From the NCBI GenBank assembly GCA_009192285.1, contig WBVU01000004.1:4052001-4116000 (forward strand): a DNA stretch of 64,000 nucleotides. Direction: 5' to 3'. Both the position numbers and the translations under genes were made by a program. Source of the DNA: Morchella semilibera. Its lineage: Eukaryota; Ascomycota; Pezizomycetes; Pezizales; Morchellaceae. Below the pieces are notes generated by a model. That model ran no database searches and was not told the DNA's origin. It worked only from the letters and a program-made list of their open reading frames with translations. This document shows, one piece after another, positions 1 to 11,983 of this stretch (position 1 is the stretch's first letter; each line of letters begins with the position of its first letter).

Positions 1-2402
1 CTCTCTCTCTCTCTCTCTCTCACTCACTCTCTTCCATGTATCCTGCAATCCAGACAGACGTGCATGCACCGTGCGTGCATCCATGATCCAACGGTGCGTC
101 CACCTCCCCCCGTCTGAAACCACACGCGCCCACCCACCACCACCACCACAACAACCACATCTGTAATTAGCCTCTCCCTCCCTCTCTCCCTCTCTCTAAT
201 TTAAGCACCCTACAGGCTCCTTCTCGAAGTTCCCCTCCCCTCCCCCCCCCATCGCCGCCACACATTTATCCCACCCGTTAAATTCTCCGCTGGGCTAGGG
301 TTGTATGCACCCCCCTCCCCTGCACCGCCAATAATAATAACACGGCCATGCAGTTATTCAGGATCCGGCTAGGCGTTGGGCAAGGGCTTTCTTGCTTGGG
401 ACTTACGAAGCCTCTGCACTTGACTGCATGACCGTAAGCCAAAGACCCAGGTACCAAGAATGCCACGAATAAAAAGAAAAAAAGATATGTAGACTGCCGC
501 GTAGACCCCCGATCGACTCGGAGGAGGGCCGAAATGGAGAGAAGAGAGAAAGAGAGAAAGAGAGACCCCTTCGGAAATAGGCCGCATCACGGATTACGGG
601 AGGGGTCGGATATATCCTTGCTCTATGATAATATAATATAATGCCTTGTCCAGCACGTCGTATCTACAATATAGATAATTATAAAAGCTCCGCCTGAGGG
701 AGATCCGAAGATCTGGTTGGGAAGGAGAGGGGGTGAGAGAGGGGGTGCCGGGGAATGTAGGGGAGAGACCGTTATATAGTTGTAGCAGCAGACGGATTAG
801 GTATCATCAAGGGATGCGGAGCGTGAATCCGCAAAATCCCCCCCCCCTCCCCCCACCACAAATCTACTATTGTGTGCTATTTCGAGAATCTACTATTGGA
901 TTTGGAAAAAAATGTCTACTATTTCCGTACTAGCCGTCATGTCTGAACAGCCTGCATGATTGATCCAGCCACCAAACCAACCAACCACAACACGAAACAC
1001 GCCCCCGACGTCTCATCCGGTTACAAAAACCACCGTCGGCGGCGGCGACTACTCCAACCCCTAGAAGAAGCATCCACCCCGGGCCCGCATGCGTGGTCGG
1101 CATGCAGGGAGTGGGAGGTCTATGATGTATCCCCTCCCCACCTGGTCTGTCACCACGGATGAGGTATCGCAACATGTACCTACCGCGACCGCCCAGCTGT
1201 CCCCACTCCGCCCACCGCCAGCTCCTCCCATTCAAAGAACAGATACACTGCGGCATGGTCGTGCTCGGGGTTAGATATGGTATGAAGCCTTCCTATTAAC
1301 AGCGAGGGATAGAGCAGCCACACGCGATACACTTGTAGCGCCGACCGAAGCACTTGCGGACATCGACCGCTCCCCCTCTATCTAGGGGCCGAAATACACA
1401 CCAACGGAGACCAACCCCAACCCAATGGACCCAGCCTTACCGACCCCCGCCACGCGCAGTCTACATAGGCACCGTTCCATCGATCGGCCTCTCCACGCCG
1501 GCCAGTACTCCACAAACACACCACCTCGACAATGACCGCGCACAACCCCGCCAACACCAAAAGAAGGACACCAAGTACTACCTCCGGGCACATCTACATA
1601 GACTTTCTACAACTCCACCTTCGGCCTCCACCCAGCTACCCAACACAGCACCCACCCACATCCTACGAGCACTGGACGCCTTCCCCCCCCCCCCCATGCG
1701 GAGCGCGAAGCGGGTTGGGCCTCCATAGGTATACCATCCCCACCGCCTGGCCATAAGCCTCATAGTAGATCTTTAACCCCCTTTTTTTTCTCCCCGCGCA
1801 GGCAAACAGGAACCAACCACCCGTAGATAGCAAGCACATCCCAGCCCCCCGTCCATAGCGCACTGATATGCATCCCCACCCCCACGAAGGCCTTACCGTA
1901 CGTACACCGGATCACAGGCCATCACTCGAACCTCCGGTCTGTAGGTACTTCTACCCCGGCGAGCGGCGCAAAATATAGCACAAGCCAAACGGTGACCGAT
2001 AGCGGCCATATGCGATAGTATTGTGGATTTCTTCTTCCACTCCTTGACAATGCGATCATGCGTTTTGTATTTATTTAAATATAGCGACACACAAAAAAAA
2101 AAAAAAGAGGAATTGGTATCATGGCGTGACCGTGACCAAGTGCGAGTGATGTAGAGTACTGTAGATAAGTAGATGCAGCGACAAAAAGAAAAAACACTTC
2201 ATAAAAAGGAGCCACAAAAAAAAAAAGATAAAAAAAAGGATAAAAAATTCAATCCAAACTCCATCCTCCCCACCCACGCGCAAAGACCGAGTCACGCCCA
2301 AAAAGCCATCATTCAATCATTACCCCCCTCCTCTCAACCCTTACCCTATATCAATTTTGATTCACCACCTCCTTCCTCCCATCGATCCCATTTTCACCCA
2401 AT
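1..2402. other. Gene-free flank rich in simple sequence
   Basis: No convincing gene is seen. The stretch opens with a (CT)n microsatellite and holds several C-rich and CT-rich tracts and poly-A runs. The open frames here are short, rich in Pro, Arg or Ser, and have no recognisable domain. The part just before 2403 lies downstream of the SUR7/PalI gene and may hold its 3' UTR. Confidence 0.6.
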
Positions 2403-3419
2403 CTACCAATACCCCCTCCTCTTGCCCTCACCCGTGCCCATGGCCCCCTCTTCCGCATACTCCTTGCTCCTCCTGCTCTCCCTCCTCCCCGTAAAACACG
2501 TGCCGCACCAGTACAGGCCGACAATCAGCATGGCACCGACAGCGCCCCACGTCAGGCCCAAATACACGACACTATACCCTGCCGTGACGCTCACCTCGCG
2601 CAGCTCACGGTTCGCAACCTCCGTCAGCTTCACGGCCAGCGCAGTGCCAACGCCCGATGCGATTCCGAGCGCAAGGAAGCCAATCTATCACCACAACCAT
2701 CCGTTAGCCCAAAATCCACCATACCATTGTCAAGCACACCACAGAGTCACATACGGTAGCAAAAAGCCAATTGAAGCACGCCACGCCCCTCCCCCACCGC
2801 CACACCCCACCAGCCCGGCCAACAGGCAGATCGCCGCCGCACCCGCGCCAACGCAGTACGTGACAAACATGATCTTGTAGGCGATGTTGAGGCCGGCCAC
2901 GGCGTCGTTCACGTCCTGCGTCGGGAAGCCCAGATCGTCGAGGGTGATGCCTAGGCCTGTTGAGTTCAGCTCGCGCTCGAGGATGGTCACGGGGTCGAAG
3001 GTGAACATTGGGCGGGTGGTGCATCGTGTTGGCGATGTCGAGTTGATGGCCTCGCAGTAGCCGGTGGGGTGGAAGGTGTAGGCATTTGCGAGGCCGAGGG
3101 CTGAGGCTGTGGAGGAGATGACGGAGGAGGTGAGTTGGGAGGTGATTGTGTCGACGGATGCAATACCGGTGGTGGGGATGGTGGCATTTGCGCCGATGTT
3201 GGTTGTGTTTAGCTGGAGGTTAGTTAGTATTTACTGATTCTAGTGTAGGTGGGGGAAGAGGGGAGGGGGAGAGAGGGGGGAGAGAACTTAAGGGAGACTT
3301 ACTCGAATGATGTAGACATCTGTGAGAAAGGCTTCATCCCGTCCTGAGAAGAGCACAAGACACGACAGCACCAGGGCGACCGCCGAAAAGAATATCGCTA
3401 TAACAGCCGAGAAACGCAT
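2403..3419 (-). CDS. SUR7/PalI family membrane protein (frame-broken as read)
   Basis: Likely exons are 3419-3303 (GTAAGT donor), 3212-2755 (GTATGT donor) and 2684-2403, giving about 285 residues. Residues about 5-25 form a hydrophobic N-terminal segment. A Ser/Thr-rich extracellular loop follows, with four N-glycosylation sequons and a Cys pair. Three more membrane segments and a charged Arg/Lys/Glu tail complete the protein. This is the four-span layout of the SUR7/PalI family, whose members act in eisosomes, the cell cortex or alkaline pH sensing; which branch this is cannot be told. The exons sum to a length two bases over a multiple of three. The loop and second span read in one frame, but the segment containing CFNWLFAT, which joins exon 3 in phase, reads in another. 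The switch falls in a G-rich run at about 2785-2800. A sequencing error or a real frameshift would both explain this. Confidence 0.8.
2785..2800 (-). other. Apparent single-base frame break in a G-rich run
   Basis: On the coding strand a Gly-rich stretch with several G runs separates two frames that both look coding. No intron of plausible size fits between them. See the SUR7/PalI entry. Confidence 0.6.
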
Positions 3420-3591
3420 GTTTCCAAGTACTTAAGATGACGATGATACTTTCTCAGAAAATACGAAAATGGTTATACTGCACTGTGGTATAAGCTAACA
3501 GATATATAGCAGCAAGGACGAAACCGATAATATAATAATAATATAGAACAACAATAACGAACGTCGGAGGAAGAATTAATCCAGAAAATCA

Positions 3592-3594
<3 letters not shown>

Positions 3595-3627
<33 letters not shown>

Positions 3628-3628
3628 T
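3595..3628. repeat. (GTA)n trinucleotide microsatellite
   Basis: About eleven consecutive GTA/AGT units with one interruption, about 180 bp upstream of the SUR7/PalI start codon. Confidence 0.95.
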
Positions 3629-3894
3629 ACCCAGTGCGGGGGGAAGGAACACCTATATACCCAATTTCCCTCCCTCTCTCTCTCTCATCTTGATCTTCTT
3701 CTTCTGTGCACACACCGACGGTGAGCTGCTTTGCCCGGCAATGCCCACACACCGTTTCTCTTGGTACTGCATTCCCTCCTCCTACTCAGATCAGGGAACC
3801 AATTACTGTCTCATCTCTAGTCTCTCTGTGTCTCTCTCTTCTGGCACTTTGACAATCCTACCTATACTTGGAGGTCATGAATATCAAGGAAGGT

Positions 3895-3921
3895 GTTATA
3901 GGTTATAGGTTATAGGTTATA
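3895..3921. repeat. GTTATAG heptamer tandem
   Basis: Almost four head-to-tail copies of the seven-base unit GTTATAG. Confidence 0.9.
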
Positions 3922-6900
3922 CAATAGATTACCGTATCGTATCTACTTATCAACCCCGGTCGGTTACACAGGCAACAACAACAACGGGCAGGGCCAATGC
4001 ATAACTCAGACCTCATTACGTATGCCCACAACAGTTACGCATCTTAAGTATGAATGATCTTACGAAATAAACCGGGAAAGCGGCTCTCTCTCTCTCTTTC
4101 TCTCTCACTCTCTCTTGTCTTGGGACTTGGGAACTTTGATCACTTGGCTTGGCAACTCGATCCAGTCTGCAAACACAGCCCGACAGTCGTCGTCAGTACG
4201 CACGAGTCGTCGATGATGAGAGATGGGGATTAACGGAGATTCGCCCGTGTTTGTCAGCCACTCTACCATACATGTAATGACTTGCCCCACCCCCCCCCCT
4301 TAGCTAAGGTACATGATGTTATACTCTACTCTGACATTGATGACGGGGTTGAGTTCAAGACACGGAGGAGGAGGGAGGAGGCAGAGCAAAATGTTGTCTC
4401 ATCACCACCGACTGCAACTGATCAATTGATCAGATCGATAAGATAACACTACATGTACATAATAATAGCCCATCACGACCCATCACTCGCCTAGACGCGT
4501 ATCCCCCACCTCAGGAGAGAAAAGAAATACACTTTCACCACACTCACTCACTCACTCACTCATTTGCCTCAATCTGCCTTACTAGGCGCACTCCTACATC
4601 TTCGCAGTCGAGCAAGAGCCGAGTTCGCCTAACGTCCCGGCATCATTCCAGCCTGGAGGATTCATCACTTCATGATCAAACCTTCAGTGCACAGTGCAGT
4701 CGGCCAACGCACCAACCAGCTGCTCTCGAGATCTCCCCCCAAAAGTCACGATATATATGATGTATATACCCCGCACACAAGTGCATCTCCAACGTACGAA
4801 TCCCCCTCCCCATTCCACAATGCATGTTCTCCGTTGGCAATCTTTGCACTAGCGAGCAGGATCGAGGCTTGTTGATATGGATATATCGATACCTACATAA
4901 CCAACGGCCAGTCAGTCCGTGTAGCACCAGATAGCAGCTGGCTACTGCTGCTACTACTACTACTACTACTACTTACTAGCTATAAGGCGTTTTTTGCGTG
5001 CCTTTATCGGCTTCGTAGATTTATATTCTGGTTTACGGCCGTATGAGTTGTAATAGGTTATGTACATGGGTGGATGATGCATGGGTGGTAGACGGTAGGT
5101 TATGCTACAGAGGACAAGTAGGTACACTTATCTACTACATATGTGTCCGTGATCCCCAGAGATTGTGGCCATGGGTTGCGGTTAAGATTTGTTCATCCCG
5201 CAATTAATAACATCCCATGAGACGAGAAAGCGGAAACACCACGTCGAGATTCGATACAAAGTATAAATTTCTTTTTAGAAACCACCCGATATAATAATAC
5301 CCACCATACATTCCTCTAGTACGCTGCCTTATATCTGGGGAAATTCATCTTAATTCATTCGTAGGAACAATTTTTACTCAAGCTGAAACAGATGATTTGA
5401 AACTATTCAAATATTGTCATTGCCAAAGAAAATACTATCAAGATACCGATAACACCATGCGCCCATGCCAGAAAACCCTCCCGTCCGTCATTAGAGTAGA
5501 GTAAGGAAACATGAAAAATCTTTATACATAAGACATAGCCGCATTACGACGCCATAAAACATGATGCAGAAACAAAGAAAAAAAAACCCAACAAAAGAAA
5601 AGTGAAAAGAGTGTCAAGCCCAATCATAATCGATACGGCTTATCTAAAACCAAAGACAGAAGAAGGGGAGGGATGAGGCAAGACCCAAGTCGGTAGAATG
5701 CTCACTTGCATCCTGCCAGTACGCCAAAGAAGAAGAATCAAATCCCCCCATTCAGACCAACGCAAAAATCCCGGTCGGTATCTAGCCTTGCTGACAAAAC
5801 TAGCGATCTCCCCCCCCCTTCTTCCCCCCCCCCCCCCCAAGCACTCCGCCACTCCTACCGGGGATATACTGCCTTCTGTGCCGCGGATCCCAGACCCCGG
5901 TAATACGTCCGAGTATATTTAAACAATGGCAATGTCGGTCATTCGGCCGTCTTGTAATAAATTTCTTGGCTCTAACGGTGTCCAGCGGCGGCCATGCCGG
6001 TGATTGCTCGATATTTCAATACTGTCGTCACCTGATCTGACAAACTGTTAGCGACTTGCTTGAGACACACAGAAATTTCAATCCACAAACTTGCAATACA
6101 TACATTCCTACACCCGCGCATCGACAAAATTATCTGAGCCAATATCCCTCCCTCCCTTCCTCTTTGTCGCCAACTAACCCTCTCATGGCCATCCTGGCCC
6201 ATAGAAAACCTCGACGAACCGCGACCCTTCGATACCCGAGCTCTCGTATCCGAGCACTTTATAACGGAGTAGTCGGCTCGCATACAGGCTCTGTCGTATC
6301 GCCCGTGCGACCTGTGCCTCGGTTGGGGGAGGACGGGACTTTAGTATCTGATCCCAGGTCTGGAGTTGCGTTATAAATGAGGACTGATCGTTGCCACTCA
6401 AGCTTGGGAGGTGGCTAATCATTCTTTTTTTTTTGTTGCAGTTGTGTTTGTGTTTGTGTTTGCGGTTGTAGTGGTGATGATTATGGTATGTACCTTGAAC
6501 AAAGTCTTTATCGCAGGTATGTAGTACTGAATACTGGATACTGAAAGATATCGGTACGGTGCAGGGGGAGGAATGGGGGGACTTTCATAGATATAAGCCC
6601 AGAGTCCAGTGGCCAGAGCTCTGGACACTTGGTGGCAATGGCACTCACGGGACAGGACGTCCGCGGGAATCATACTTTCCAGTGCCTTCATGATCAAGCC
6701 AAAAAGGAGAGAGGGGAAGGAAAAAAAATAAAAATTAATAGAAGCCCGATTATGCCGTCATAGGAGCCAGCCAACCGACAGCCAAAAATATCTTGATTTC
6801 AATCATCCATCCCTCTCCTCTAGTTGCTGCTTTCATCTTACTGGATAAAATGAGGCTGAGTGCTGCCAGCCTACGACCACCCACCCTTCGAAGGGAAACT

Positions 6901-8728
6901 GGTCCCCTACTAATTACTATTTGAGGACGCAGAAAGTAGCCTGTGAGGTATGACTGTAAGTTATTTCATGCCCCCTTAACCGTTGTATCCACAGCGAGAC
7001 AAACTACTAGGGGTGTCATTCTCATGGGTACGTACTGCCACAGTCGCCGCCACAGTGTTAATTTACTGTGAGGGAGATTAAGGGCGCCCGTCCCGTCACA
7101 GTAATAACTGTCGAGTGATAGGCTATGTGTTAGACTTGGACGTTAACTGGTAGTGGCCCCCAAACCTATAAATAGAAACAGACAAGAATGTCAGCAAGTC
7201 AGGACGGCTACACTACACACATTACCCACCCCACCGGCCTGGGACCGAATGGAATGGCATGTATGTATGTATGTAGGTACAGGATCGCCCGGAGATCTTG
7301 GCGGGAGGAGAGGTCGTAAGGTGAAACTGAGCCGACGTTGTGGGAGGTAACGTGCTGGGTGGTGATTGGGGAGGACCTAGTTTGGTGGTGGTGGATTCTG
7401 AAGCAGACTGCGGAGATCGGGGAGGATTAAGAGGGAGGGGGGTGCGAGTTTCCCTGCATGTGGTGGACAATTCTAACTCAGGTACTAGATCCTTAGGTAT
7501 CCATAATTCCCCATTTATCATGATGCAGAATAACGTCGGTATTGCCATTCAATCCGATATAACAGTTCGGAGTTCAGACATTCTGGTTTTCTCTCTGTCT
7601 TAGATTTAGCCAACCAAGGGCAAAAATCATACCCTGCTTTTGAAAACTGAGGTTGGAGGTGAGACTTTGTCAATGTGCAACGGCGCGCGGGAGCCCTAGT
7701 GATGATGGATTAAGTTGACGTCGAGATGGAACACTACATGTAAGGATGAAGAATTAACAAGTCTCTAGTGCAAAAATTCTACAAGGCAATGAATGGACAC
7801 GCTTCACTCGCCCCCCTCGGCCACACCAAACCTTTAAGTTTGGGTTAGCTCGCTTGAAAGGTTTAGGCTTTGTGAGAACTACTAGATTCGAACCCCGATA
7901 TACATGTATCTCCTCTGATCACAGATCAAGGCGCCATATGTGGGCCAATCGATATACCGTACTTGGTATCACAATTAATTCCAAACCCCCTCACCTCTAG
8001 AAAGTGCGTAATTTAGTTGATCCCCTACATCCTTAGTTCAGAGGGGTAGTAGTAGTAAACGCTAGAGGACAATAGATGTCATGATCAACGTCCCTCAAAC
8101 ATTAAACGTGTTTAAAGGCGCACTATATTGCTATCATGATACATGCAGCAGGTGCGAACGATATGACGGCTTTTAGGATAAATTTAATCGCCAACCACTG
8201 AAAAAGTGCAGTCTTATCAGTCTTATGTGACATCTAATTCTCCCCTCATTACACGTTTTACTACTAATGTAAGTAATTGGGCAAAGGCCTTTAAAGATAG
8301 TGTAGATTGTCGGCGCTTCTACTCTCAAACACCCACATATAACTCCCCGCATAAATGTTGGCACCGTGGCTCAAAGAAATGTACCGACTTCGACGAGGGG
8401 CTCGGGAAGCACCGAAACTTGGTGGTTACATAATTATAAAACTCATATCCTTACTGCGTCTATGGTGCAAACGAAGCGGGGGATAAGATAGTACAGAAGA
8501 ATAGATGATTGATCGTGCATATTTACTTTACAAATTTATTTTCTCTAAAGCTCATGCGGATCGCTTACTAAAACTCCAAAAAGGCCAGTCATATTCTCTA
8601 CCCGGGTTCTTGTCGTTAAGGCTTAGTCAGGTAAGGGTTTTTTTATGAGCCTTTCAACAATGAATACTCCAGGGTTAGGGTTGTGATGTGGGTAGATATA
8701 ATTACATGTAGTCGATTTGTTCATTTAG

Positions 8729-8749
8729 TATATATATATATATATATAT
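8729..8749. repeat. (TA)n microsatellite
   Basis: About ten TA units in an AT-rich gene-free stretch. Confidence 0.95.
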
Positions 8750-10319
8750 GTGCAGTCTATCGGCTAGAGCACAGTGATAGAGGTAGTTAAAATAAGCACT
8801 TAGACACATGTGTTCAGAGCTAAAGCTTTTAAGTTATTCTAGGGATGCTTGTACTTAACGTTCAAAGTTAAGTGCAATATGTTAATCTTAGACATGTACA
8901 CCTTGGTGCCAGCCTTGTTACCCCCTCATTGGTCATCCTGCTTTAACGCGCAGGAAGTAGCTGCAGCGTCCATTCTCTGTTAAAGACTCAGAAATTAGTG
9001 TGGTTCACGAGGACATTCCTCGTTGTGTTCCTGACTCAAGACAAATCTTAGTATAATACGCTCATATGACAGGCCCCCCATATACCTCTTAATGTCCTTA
9101 GGATACCTTGGGAATATCTTCAATCTTGAGCGTCTTTATGCATCCGGATGGTGAGATCTCATAATTCTGCATTAGAAAGATATGTCGATATATGACAACA
9201 TCCTACTCAATATTACTGTCGCCTCTAGTTCTGTTTCCTAGTATAGCCACGTATGCGCCTATAACCATATCTCTAGATATTACGAGCTGCCAGGTACATG
9301 CCATCGGCACCTGATCCCAGTTCCTATAAATTTATCAATCAGCCAGATATAAATATTTTTTACGCGCGCGAGGATGTGGCACATCCCCATTTGACTCCAG
9401 CTTACTACAAATAGTTACTTCCATCTTCCGCGGAGGCTCACTCCTATTGGCATGAGCGACACCTAGCATTTCCTTGCTTTGCTTTTTTTTTCTTTTTTTT
9501 TTTCAGAAGATTCTATCACCTGCCGGCATATTGGTGTCGAGTGATAATCCATGAAGACCCCCCTGCCATAAGTTGGGTGGTAGGGTACTTCTGACCACTT
9601 ATGAGTAATTAAACCTTTTCGGTCTTGTAGGGGTGGAAGTGACTGCTTTCTGGCGATACCTATTCGGCCGCAAAAAGGGCTATTATACCGTGAGTGCACA
9701 AATGTCCGTGTGTTACCACCTTAAGAGGTACGGTAGGAGTGGGCATAAGTGAGCATTTATTTCATAAGCGCGCGTGATAGTATGATCATGATATATGATC
9801 TCCTGGCCATATGCTTGAGGCAAGAGAGAGATCAATGTCCTATTTCCTAATTAGAGATATTCCCGATATGATCAATTAATCTCATTATATATGTGGATCC
9901 AACTGCGTGCAGCTGATGAGCTAGCTAGGCTTTCACAATTATGCTGATCTTGGATCAATTTAATTGGTGAGTATATGCTACCTCCCTAGCTCATGAATGA
10001 TCCTCGAAGTCCTTTTTCTGCGCTGAGTGGTTAAGTTGTGAACCTAAAGGACCGGAAACGCCCTAGTGGGTAGCAGCTTGAAATGCCTAAAGGTTATTCA
10101 TAAACATGAGTGATATCCTGTGATGCCATTTTTTTCCTTCTGGACATGCGCATGTATCAATTAATATCCCAGCCACTTTCTAGGACCATATATCCAACTA
10201 CGCCCAATACATATATCCATACCATAAACACCGTAACCCAAATCTATATATATATACATGTATCCACGAGTAGTCAAAAGGATCTCTCTAACTCCAAACG
10301 CCTCATAATCCCAGAAATT

Positions 10320-11983
10320 CTATAGAATAACCCTCTTGTCTACCTTCATCTCCACAGTCGTCGTTTTTGAAATCCCATCAAACCCTCTCGCCAAGTCCTC
10401 CTCGCTGTTATCCTCTCTGGTTCTCCACCACCAGCCTCTCCGCCTCTCAGGCCCTGTCGCCCACGACCGTACCATGAACTCCCTATTAACATTATCCGGG
10501 TCATACGCCACGCTCAAGAAATCAAATTCTATCTGTGTATATGTATTCGTTCGCCTGGCGCCAGCAATAGGCGCGAAACCTCCCACGCTGCCTGCTCTCT
10601 CATGTGTCGGCAATAGCGGTTCTGGTTTGTTCTCGACAAACGATGTCGTCGACTCGCAAGCCGAGTCAGGATCATTTGCGACTGGGCATTTCCGAGCGGG
10701 CTTTACACTTCCGCGTAATCTGCGCGGGAGGTTAGTGAGGGTGGACTTGTAGAGACAGAGTCTGGAGAGGATGGGAGGGGTTTGTACTTGGCGATTATGG
10801 CGGTGAGGGCGGGGAGAGAGGCGGTGATAATTCCGAGGGATTGCTCGAGATCATCAAAGATCGCGACGGGAATTACGTGCCCTAGAGTTGTTAGCTTGTG
10901 TGAAGAGCAACGAGATTTAGAAGTCGATATGTATACTTACAGGAGACATCGACAGTTGTCAGTAGTGGTGGGAGGTAAGCTAAACGAAGCGCCGCAGTAA
11001 CGCAGGCCCTATAATATAAATATATATTGTGAGCTATAGCCGCGACTTGAATCAAGGTAAGGGCTTACATGATCCCTAAACCAAATACTACAGCCAACCC
11101 AATCTTCTGTCGAACCGGTATCTTAAGGTCCCACAACATCTTCATTGGTAAAAGCAGTACCAACACGTCCGTGACCACGCTGACCGCTCTCAGACTCAAG
11201 AAAATCATCATTGTTTTTGAAAAGTCTGGGCAATTTGTTGCACGTAATGAGACAGACCACCATGCGTATACGGGTGAGCAGATGAAGATGAGACCTCCGG
11301 TAGCGCCAATAGTATATATTACTTGGAAGACAATGAAGATAATGACGAGACGTTGGAGAAGCCGGTTGGGTCCGAATAGGCGCCGATAAAAGAGGAGAAG
11401 CGAAAGCTTGATGAAGAAGATACCGCTATTATAGAGTATAGGCATAATATATGTTGCCTGGTGCATATTAACATTTTGAAGGTTTCAAGAGAATATCAAA
11501 ATATCCCCCGCATACCTTAAGGAGGTTGTGAATTGTCTTAGAATTAAGATCGTATATATGCCGCCCAAACCCACCGGCCTTTACAGCGAAACAAAACAGT
11601 GACGAGGTTCCAGCAAATGATAGCTATCCCGAATATTAGTCAACACCATCCATACCCTTTAAACCCACCCACCAGTACGGGAAACTCACAACTGCAATAC
11701 CAATAGCAACATCGTCCGCCCCTAGCCCGCCTGCAATAAATACCCTCGCATAATATCTTAAAGCCACAACCACAAATACGACCGATAGCATCACAATGTT
11801 CAGCACAAAAATATCCTCCCCTGTGTTTGGCATAACATAGTTTGGGTCCGTGTACCGAAGAGGAATAAAATTTTGGTCAAAGCCATGGAGGTGATTTTGA
11901 GCAGTAAGTTCCTTGATGGACTTGAGGATCATCCAATCCTCCGCAGTTATTGAAGGTAGAATGTTAGTGTTGTTCGTTGACAT
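10320..11983 (-). CDS. Pth11-like rhodopsin-fold integral membrane protein
   Basis: Six exons join in frame: 11983-11690, 11623-11516, 11457-11069, 11008-10941, 10881-10788 and 10719-10320, giving 450 residues. An in-frame ATG at 12052 would add 23 residues. Introns are about 50-70 bp with GTGAGT, GTATGC, GTAAGC and GTAAGT donors; the last starts GTACAA and has a perfect CTAAC branch point. The N-terminus is extracellular and carries an NNT sequon. Several hydrophobic spans follow, with the motif GFGRHIYDLN before the third span and KLSLLLFYRRLFG after it, a pattern I know from the fungal rhodopsin-like (Pth11-related) domain. The last 150 residues are a hydrophilic tail. Pth11-type proteins are candidate G-protein-coupled receptors for surface or chemical cues. 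No CFEM cysteine domain is present, so it belongs to the non-CFEM branch. The ligand is unknown. Confidence 0.88.

Larger units (their letters stand above)
3420..10319. other. 6.9 kb gene-free region
   Basis: No gene can be supported. It holds a (GTA)n microsatellite, a GTTATAG tandem, CT-rich tracts, a run of about 15 C near 5824-5838, a (TA)n tract at 8729-8749 and six copies of the palindrome TACATGTA (4269, 4450, 7735, 7901, 8703 and 10255). The part from about 7.8 to 10.3 kb is AT-rich and looks like unconstrained or decayed repeat sequence. A tentative small gene at 6183-6691 was rejected because splice phases did not agree. Confidence 0.55.

Noticed and set aside
2173-2880. Open frame of 235 codons on the + strand
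   Set aside because: It overlaps the SUR7/PalI gene on the opposite strand. The product is Pro/Ser/His-rich with no domain, whereas the minus strand gives membrane spans and splice sites.
6183-6691. Possible small multi-exon gene on the minus strand (MKALESMIPADVLS then a piece with TQLQTWDQILKS)
   Set aside because: A GTGAGT donor is present, but none of the acceptors I tried joins the two pieces in phase, and no family could be recognised.
7861-7910. Box-B-like GGGGTTCGAATC on the minus strand
   Set aside because: No T-stem, acceptor stem or anticodon arm can be built around it.
10015-10085. tRNA-like box A (TGAGTGGTTAAGT), possible SINE head or tRNA relic
   Set aside because: There is no credible box B at the right distance and no cloverleaf pairing.
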